DNA of 23,145 bases from JAIEPW01 sp964406035 (GTDB taxonomy: Bacteria; Acidobacteriota; Terriglobia; Bryobacterales; Bryobacteraceae): contig CAYOQB010000086.1 of NCBI GenBank assembly GCA_964406035.1, forward strand, positions 1-23,145, read 5' to 3'. The notes below the pieces were generated by a model, which was not told the DNA's origin, ran no database searches, and worked only from the letters and a program-made list of their open reading frames with translations. Shown here in pieces: positions 21,484 through 23,145 of this stretch. Within the stretch, counting starts at the first letter, position 1, and every line of letters starts with the position of its first letter. Position numbers and translations under genes: made by a program.

Positions 21484-22962
21484 ATGGCCTGGGCGTGGCG
21501 TATCGCACTGCTCACCGTCGGCATCCACCTGATCTGTAATCAGCGGTACGGCTACTTCCGGGATGAGCTGTACTTCCTCGCGGCCGCCGAGCACCTGGAC
21601 TGGGGCTACGTCGATTTCGCTCCCCTGGTCGCCTGGATCGCCCGCCTGAGCCGAAGCCTGTTCGGCGATTCGCTTTCCTCCATACGGCTCTTCCCCGCCC
21701 TCGCGCATGGAGCGCTGGTGGTGCTTTCGGGCTTGCTGGCGCGCGAGATGGGCGGCGGACGCTACGCAGCCGGCCTGGCGGCGGCATGCACGCTGCTGGC
21801 GGGCGGCTACCTGCTGCTGGGCAACTTCCTGTCCATGAACGCATTTGAACCGTTGTTCTGGATGGGATTCGCGCTGTTCATCCTCCGCGCCCTGGAGCGG
21901 AGCGATCCCCGGTGGTGGCTGGCGGCGGGCGTCGCGGCAGGCTTGGGCCTGCAAAACAAGCATTCCATGTTGTTCTTTGGTTTCGCCGTCACCGCCGGGC
22001 TGATCCTCTCGCCGCACCGCCGGCAGTTCCTTACGCCCTGGCCGTGGCTCGCCGGCGCCATCGCGATCGCCTTGTTTCTGCCCAATCTGATCTGGCAGGC
22101 GCAGCGCGGCTTCCCCACCATCGAATTGCTGCGCAACGTCCAGACCACCGGCAAGAACGTGGTCCTGAACCCGGTGGAATTCTTCGGCCAGCAGGTCCTC
22201 GGCATGTCGCCGGCGACGATTCTGGTCTGGGGCGCGGGGCTGATCTGGCTGCTGCGTTCCCGCTTCCGGTGGTTGGGTTTGTCGTACGTCTTCGTTCTGG
22301 CGATGCTGATCGCCATGAAGGGGAAGAATTACTACCTGTTTCCAGCGTACGGGATGCTCTTCGCCGCGGGCGGCATCGCCTGGGAACAGCGGGGCCGCTG
22401 GGCGCGCATCGCGATCCCCGCAACGGTCGTGCTTCTGACCTTGCCGGTCATCCCCATCGTGCTCCCGGTGCTGGAGCCGGCGGCGCTGGTCGCGTACATC
22501 GAAACAATCGGCATCGCGCCGCCTAAGACGGAAGTAGGACATCAGGGCGCGCTGCCGCAGCATTTCGGAGATCAGTTCGGCTGGCCGGAAATGGCCGCGA
22601 AAGTGGCCGACGTGTATCGCGAGCTTCCGCCGGGCGACCGCGCCAAGGTCGCGATCTTCGGGTCCAACTACGGCGAGGCCGGCGCCATCGATTTCTTCGG
22701 TCCCGCGCTGGGTCTGCCCAAGGCGATTTCGCCGCACCAGCACTACTGGGTTTGGGGTCCGCGCGACGCAACCGGCGAGGTGGTGATCGCAATCACCCGA
22801 ACGCCGCCGGAGCGCCTCGCTCAGAGATTTGCCAGTTGTGAGGTGAAGGCCCGCGCCTCGCACCCGTTCGCCATGGCCGAGGAGCAGGTGCCCATCTATG
22901 TCTGCCGCGGCCTGAACCAGCCGATGCACGAGTTGTGGCGCGAGATCCGGGTCTGGAACTAG
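21484..22962 (+). CDS. GT39-family (ArnT/PMT-like) membrane glycosyltransferase
   Basis: A 492-aa multi-span inner-membrane enzyme that likely transfers a sugar from a polyprenyl-phosphate donor to a lipid or protein on the outer face. The N-terminal loop has RDELYF (D27, E28), then LDWGYVDFAPLVAW with D44; acidic residues in this loop are catalytic in the ArnT/PMT clan. About nine to eleven hydrophobic segments follow up to residue 345, for example 71-84, 94-115, 151-171, 188-201 and 250-262. MKGKNYYLFPAYG near residue 280 is a common block of this PMT_2 group. A soluble extracytoplasmic C-terminal domain (about 345-492) follows. I choose ATG 21484 because the upstream 35 codons are not family-like and overlap the TATACT box. 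It converges with the last gene, 4 nt apart. Confidence 0.87.
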   Translation: MAWAWRIALLTVGIHLICNQRYGYFRDELYFLAAAEHLDWGYVDFAPLVAWIARLSRSLFGDSLSSIRLFPALAHGALVVLSGLLAREMGGGRYAAGLAAACTLLAGGYLLLGNFLSMNAFEPLFWMGFALFILRALERSDPRWWLAAGVAAGLGLQNKHSMLFFGFAVTAGLILSPHRRQFLTPWPWLAGAIAIALFLPNLIWQAQRGFPTIELLRNVQTTGKNVVLNPVEFFGQQVLGMSPATILVWGAGLIWLLRSRFRWLGLSYVFVLAMLIAMKGKNYYLFPAYGMLFAAGGIAWEQRGRWARIAIPATVVLLTLPVIPIVLPVLEPAALVAYIETIGIAPPKTEVGHQGALPQHFGDQFGWPEMAAKVADVYRELPPGDRAKVAIFGSNYGEAGAIDFFGPALGLPKAISPHQHYWVWGPRDATGEVVIAITRTPPERLAQRFASCEVKARASHPFAMAEEQVPIYVCRGLNQPMHELWREIRVWN

Positions 22963-22966
22963 AAGC

Positions 22967-23145
22967 TCACCTGGCGATCGAACCGGGGTCCATCTCCTTG
23001 CCCAGCTCGAACACCGCGCCCACTGCGCCCACGGCGGCGGTCTTGCGTCCCAGCCCCAGCAGCTCGCGGAGCTTGTAGGTGGCTTCGATCCCGGTGCAGT
23101 GCGCCCCCAGGAAGCTCTGCGTTCCGAACTCGCGAAGCTTCTGGG
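22967..23145 (-). CDS. C-terminal end of a metallo-beta-lactamase-fold hydrolase (partial)
   Basis: The minus strand is open from the window edge to a TGA at 22967-22969 and gives the last 58 residues. GAHCTGIEATYKLREL, then VGAVGAVFELGK and PGSIAR, match the end of MBL-fold proteins of the type annotated as 7,8-dihydropterin-6-yl-methyl-aminobenzene phosphate synthase-like, where the histidine of GAHCTG is a late metal ligand. The catalytic HxHxDH part lies outside the window, so the exact subfamily cannot be judged. Confidence 0.75.
   Translation of the reverse strand, partial: QKLREFGTQSFLGAHCTGIEATYKLRELLGLGRKTAAVGAVGAVFELGKEMDPGSIAR

Noticed and set aside
21385..22929. 514-codon minus-strand open frame opposite the GT39 gene
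   Set aside because: The plus strand encodes a coherent multi-span glycosyltransferase. The antisense product is Gln/Arg-rich without domains.

Overview
The window looks like chromosomal DNA of an Acidobacteriota, most likely the Bryobacterales/Solibacter group. The main evidence is the secreted protein at 19339-21369, whose C-terminus matches the 'Solibacter uncharacterized C-terminal domain' family (TIGR03437) as I know it. High GC, tightly packed genes with 4-nt overlaps, and several acidobacterial-looking small membrane and repeat proteins agree with this. I see no rRNA, tRNA, CRISPR array, insertion sequence or phage gene. No gene-free stretch reaches 300 bases; the longest is 17618-17770.

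Left part, minus strand (6644 down to 1): tldD, tldE/pmbA, a membrane-anchored FxLYD-like protein and a receiver-only response regulator are joined by 4- to 11-nt overlaps. They are followed by a tropinone-reductase-like SDR, an unrecognised 305-aa protein and a secreted astacin-type metalloprotease that runs off the left edge. Divergent from tldD is a glucose-1-dehydrogenase-like medium-chain dehydrogenase (6699-7811). It converges on a SAM hydrolase (adenosine-forming) gene (7816-8607, minus).

Middle, plus strand (8639-13511): a cysteine desulfurase overlaps mnmA, a natural pair for 2-thiouridine synthesis in tRNA. Next come a lipid A type acyltransferase, a phosphoribosyltransferase-family protein, a Nudix hydrolase, and two small membrane proteins behind their own AT-rich palindromic leader.

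Right part, minus strand (19237 down to 13508): a MerR-type regulator with a long TPR-like C-terminal half, a DrrA-type ABC ATPase and an unusual fusion protein. The fusion joins an ABC-2 permease to an extracytoplasmic amidohydrolase-like domain in which every expected metal-ligand position has been replaced. A secreted protein built of ~32-residue repeats follows. This cassette is the most interesting part of the window: a candidate exporter carrying a pseudo-enzyme domain, possibly for sensing or substrate capture. Behind a strong hairpin terminator lies the secreted protein with five DUF5666-like repeats. A GT39-type membrane glycosyltransferase (21484-22962, plus) diverges from it. The C-terminus of a metallo-beta-lactamase-fold protein enters from the right edge.

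Several operon heads share one layout: a -10-like hexamer about 9 to 18 nt before the ATG and little or no Shine-Dalgarno sequence, suggesting very short leaders.
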